This document shows positions 61,291 to 64,000 of a stretch of DNA of 64,000 nt, one piece after another. Positions within the stretch are counted from its first letter, which is position 1, and every line of letters begins with the position of its first letter. Both the position numbers and the translations under genes were made by a program. The notes below the pieces were generated by a model. It did no database searches, was not told where the DNA came from, and saw nothing but the letters and a program-made list of their open reading frames with translations. Source of the DNA: CAWACP01 sp963780655 (lineage in GTDB: Bacteria; Acidobacteriota; Terriglobia; Bryobacterales; Bryobacteraceae); NCBI GenBank assembly GCA_963780655.1, contig CAWACP010000005.1, positions 620,001 through 684,000 of the forward strand. Reading direction: 5' to 3'.

Positions 61291-61621
61291 GCGACGAGTG
61301 AGCGTCCGGTTCCTGCGTTGGCCGCCTGCGGGGCCTCCGCGCCGGCAGCTTTCAAGGAGCGCGGACCATCATCTCGCCAGTCATCTGCGTGATCCTGTGG
61401 CGGCGTTATCGCACCGGAGCCGGGTGGTCGCACTTTAACGCAGCGACCTACCTGAATACCTTCCGATATTAACGCAATGGCCTCGAATCGAGCCGCCTTC
61501 CGGCCTTGAACCATCCCCCCGCGGCCCTGCGCCCGACGCGGCCCACGATCAAAAAGTTGAGCATTGCGGGAACCCTCCTGTCCGAACTTCGTACTAAGGT
61601 AAGGAGCTCGGATTGTAATCA
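61291..61621. other. Intergenic region before the second ADOP gene
   Basis: No protein-like frame was seen. AAGGAG at 61600-61605 lies 16 bases before the ATG at 61622, rather far for a ribosome site. Confidence 0.35.
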
Positions 61622-64000
61622 ATGAGCAGCACTCTGCGATACACGTTGCGGCAGTTCCGACAGGCGCCCGTATTCACACTGGCGGCTATGTTGACGCTGG
61701 CGCTCGGCATCGGTGGAACCACCGCCATCTTCACCATGATTCACGCCGTCATGCTGCGGTCGCTGCCCGTTTCCGATCCTGCGCTGCTGTATCGCATCGG
61801 CGATGGAGACGATTGCTGCGTGGAAGGCGGTCCCCAGGACCGCTGGGGAATGTTCTCCTTTCCGCTTTACGAACGGCTGAAAGCGTCGGCGCCGGAGTTC
61901 GACGAAGTCGCTGCTTTTCAGGCCGGGGGCGACCGGTTGAGCGTGCGGCGGCAGGGCGGCGGACTGGCGGCCAGGCCCGTGCGATCTGAGTACGTCACCG
62001 GCAACTACTTTTCCACCCTTGGCGTGAGAGCGTTCGGCGGCCGCACGCTGACTCCGAACGACGACCGAGCCTCCGCACCGCCAGTGCTTGTCATCAGTCA
62101 TCACGCCTGGCAGGCCGATTACGCGTCGGACCCATCCGTGGTCGGTTCCACGTTCATTGTGGAGGGGCATCCGTTTACGGTGATCGGCATCATGCCGGCT
62201 GGATTCTTCGGTGAGACGCTGCGCGGCGATCCTCCCGATATCTGGATCCCCGTGCAGCAGGAGGCGTTGATCGACAACGACGGCGCGCTCGTTCGCCAGT
62301 CCGTGAGCGCATGGTTGCGCGTCATCGGCCGCCTGCGTCCCGGCGCGTCGGTGGCAGGTATGTCGCCGAGGCTGACGGGCGTTCTGCGGCAATGGATGCA
62401 GTACGACTCCGGTTATCCCTCCAACTGGATGCCGGACGTGATTCGCATGCTCCCCAAACAATCGATCAGCGTCGTGCCTGCAGGAGCGGGCGTGGCGGAA
62501 ATGAAGGAGGAGTACGGACGTAGTCTCCAGATCCTGTTTGCCGTTTGCGGCATGGTGCTGCTGATCGCCTGCGCGAACGTGGCCAACCTGCTGCTGGCCC
62601 GCGCGGCGTCGCGACGCGGGCAGATCGCGCTGCGGCTGGCGGTGGGCGCGAGCCGCCGGCAGATCGTGCGCCAGGCGCTGACCGAGGCGACCGTGCTGGC
62701 GATGGCCGGAGGCGTTGCGGGACTCGTGGTGGCGGTGCTCGCGGGACGCCTGCTGCTGGCTCTGGCGTTTCACGGCGCGCGGTTCCTGCCCATCAGCACG
62801 CTGCCATCGCCGATGGTGCTGGCCTTTGCTTTCGCGCTGACCCTTCTGACCGGTCTCATCTTCGGCGCAGCCCCCGCGTGGTTCGCCACTCGAACCGATC
62901 CGGTGGAAGCCTTACGAGGCGCGGGCCGCAGCACGAGCGACCAGTCTTCTTTTGCGCGCCAGGCGCTGCTCGTCGTGCAGGCAGCGTTGTCCATCGTGCT
63001 CGTGGCCGGCGCAACCATGCTGGCGCGGAGTCTCGATAAACTCGAACACCAGAATTTTGGATACCTGACCGAAGGCCGCGTCATGGTTTCCCTGAACTCG
63101 CCTCCGGCCACTTACACCCTGCCCAGACTGCAATCGGTTTATCGGCAACTCGAAGACGGACTCAATCGTCTGCCCGGAGTAACGGGATCGGGGCTCGCCC
63201 TGTACAACCCCCTGACGAATAACTGGGGAGAACTGATTCTTGTGTCGGGCCATCCGCCGCCAAAACTGAACGAACAGGCGGGCGCATCCTGGGACAGGGT
63301 GAGCGCCGATTACCTGCAGAACCTCGGCGTGGGCCTTGTGCGCGGGCGCTACTTTGCCCGCGGCGACAATGAAACGACGGAGCTGGTTGCAATCGTCAAC
63401 GAAGCTTTCGTAAAGCGCTTCTTCCGGAAGGATGAGGATCCGCTGGGGCAGCACTTCGGGCTCGATCTGCCGGAGAACTCCGGCACGTTTCGCATTGTGG
63501 GCGTCGTGCACGACGCGAAGTTCGCCGGCTTTGCGCTACGCAGTCCCGCTCGGCCCATGTTCTACGTTCCGCTGGCGCAGAACGTCCCCTACAAGGACCC
63601 GCTCATGCAGCGGGTGGAACTGGGGTCGCACTTCATCGGCGGCATTATGCTGGTGACGAACCTGTCGCCCGGCGGCCTGGAGCCGGCGCTCACGCGCGTG
63701 CTTGCCGCGACGGACCCGAACCTGACCATCAACAGCGTGATGACGATGGGCGAGCAGGTGGAGCGCACGTTCGATCAGGAGCGCGCAGTTGCCAGCCTTG
63801 CCGGGCTGTTCGGGATCGCGGCCCTGTTGCTGGCCGCGGTGGGGCTGTACGGCGTAACGGCATACACGGTGGCGCAGCGGACCAACGAGATCGGAATCAG
63901 AATGGCGCTGGGCGCCGATCGTCCCATGGTCGTCGCACTCGTCATGCGCGGCGCTCTGCTCCGCGTTGGCGCGGGCCTTGCCCTGGGAATCCCTCTGGCT
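61622..64000 (+). CDS. ADOP-type duplicated ABC permease, 3' end beyond the window
   Basis: An uninterrupted frame of 793 codons runs from the ATG at 61622 (MSSTLRYTLRQFRQAPVFTL) to the window edge. The first FtsX/MacB unit has LALGIGGTTAIFTMIHAVML, a periplasmic MacB_PCD-like domain, then LQILFAVCGMVLLIACANVA, LRLAVGASRRQIVRQALTEA and further membrane segments. The second unit follows (ARQALLVVQAALSIVLVAGA, periplasmic part, LAGLFGIAALLLAAVGLYGV, IGIRMALGADRPMV). It lacks the acidic PadR-linked N-terminal helix of the broken permease at 55863. About 20-60 residues are probably missing at the end. No ATPase gene is adjacent, which is usual for these orphan permeases. Confidence 0.9.
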   Translation, partial: MSSTLRYTLRQFRQAPVFTLAAMLTLALGIGGTTAIFTMIHAVMLRSLPVSDPALLYRIGDGDDCCVEGGPQDRWGMFSFPLYERLKASAPEFDEVAAFQAGGDRLSVRRQGGGLAARPVRSEYVTGNYFSTLGVRAFGGRTLTPNDDRASAPPVLVISHHAWQADYASDPSVVGSTFIVEGHPFTVIGIMPAGFFGETLRGDPPDIWIPVQQEALIDNDGALVRQSVSAWLRVIGRLRPGASVAGMSPRLTGVLRQWMQYDSGYPSNWMPDVIRMLPKQSISVVPAGAGVAEMKEEYGRSLQILFAVCGMVLLIACANVANLLLARAASRRGQIALRLAVGASRRQIVRQALTEATVLAMAGGVAGLVVAVLAGRLLLALAFHGARFLPISTLPSPMVLAFAFALTLLTGLIFGAAPAWFATRTDPVEALRGAGRSTSDQSSFARQALLVVQAALSIVLVAGATMLARSLDKLEHQNFGYLTEGRVMVSLNSPPATYTLPRLQSVYRQLEDGLNRLPGVTGSGLALYNPLTNNWGELILVSGHPPPKLNEQAGASWDRVSADYLQNLGVGLVRGRYFARGDNETTELVAIVNEAFVKRFFRKDEDPLGQHFGLDLPENSGTFRIVGVVHDAKFAGFALRSPARPMFYVPLAQNVPYKDPLMQRVELGSHFIGGIMLVTNLSPGGLEPALTRVLAATDPNLTINSVMTMGEQVERTFDQERAVASLAGLFGIAALLLAAVGLYGVTAYTVAQRTNEIGIRMALGADRPMVVALVMRGALLRVGAGLALGIPLA

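Overview
The window is high-GC bacterial DNA, almost certainly from an acidobacterium of the Bryobacterales / Candidatus Solibacter type. The reasons are genes typical of that group: duplicated MacB/FtsX-like permeases (ADOP) with PadR regulators, an Oar-like TonB-dependent receptor with a carboxypeptidase-like N-terminal domain, an ASPIC/UnbV FG-GAP protein, a GH5 enzyme ending in the Solibacter-type TIGR03437 domain, and many palindromic REP/REPIN-like repeats between genes. All of this was read from sequence; no database search was possible.

Layout. 1-3.7 kb: a frameshifted exported protein cut by the window edge, an exported protein of unknown function, a small secreted protein and two thioredoxin-fold proteins. 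3.8-8.3 kb: an alkyltransferase-like DNA repair protein divergent from a histidine-degradation set (hutU, ureohydrolase, hutI) whose genes are separated by REP elements. 8.2-10.2 kb: aquaglyceroporin divergent from a MerR/TipAS regulator. 10.2-17.5 kb: secreted GH2 and GH5 glycosidases and a GT-C membrane glycosyltransferase. 17.5-22.3 kb: UdgX uracil-DNA glycosylase, then a compact set of a stand-alone carrier protein, a GT4 glycosyltransferase and a GT4-thioesterase fusion. 22.3-28.1 kb: cysE, adenosine deaminase, glgB and a tannase-type esterase. 28.1-30.1 kb: a group II intron inserted exactly next to a REP hairpin. 30-33 kb: mutS2 and a Nudix gene. 33-38 kb: five tightly packed genes for surface glycan or lipid-linked sugar synthesis. 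38-42.5 kb: PhzF-like protein, orphan CpaE-like ATPase, a 58-residue small gene, a decayed chromate transporter and an ASPIC/UnbV protein. 42.6-46.5 kb: TonB-dependent receptor. 46.5-55.2 kb: a probable trans-4-hydroxy-L-proline catabolic cluster (GntR regulator, DUF885 peptidase, HypD-type deaminase, hydroxyproline epimerase, three-subunit D-hydroxyproline dehydrogenase, APC permease). 55.2-64 kb: PadR with a tandem operator, an ADOP permease broken by two frameshifts, a Tat-exported Gfo/Idh/MocA oxidoreductase, about 1 kb of decayed gene fragments, and a second ADOP running off the right edge.

The genes suggest a heterotrophic soil-type lifestyle: secreted polysaccharide and tannin-ester hydrolysis, uptake through a TonB receptor, and breakdown of histidine and of collagen- or plant-wall-derived hydroxyproline. 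The most unusual parts are (i) the carrier protein / GT4 / GT4-thioesterase cassette without any adenylation or condensation domain, and (ii) the group II intron sitting directly after a REP hairpin, in a genome region full of related REPINs.
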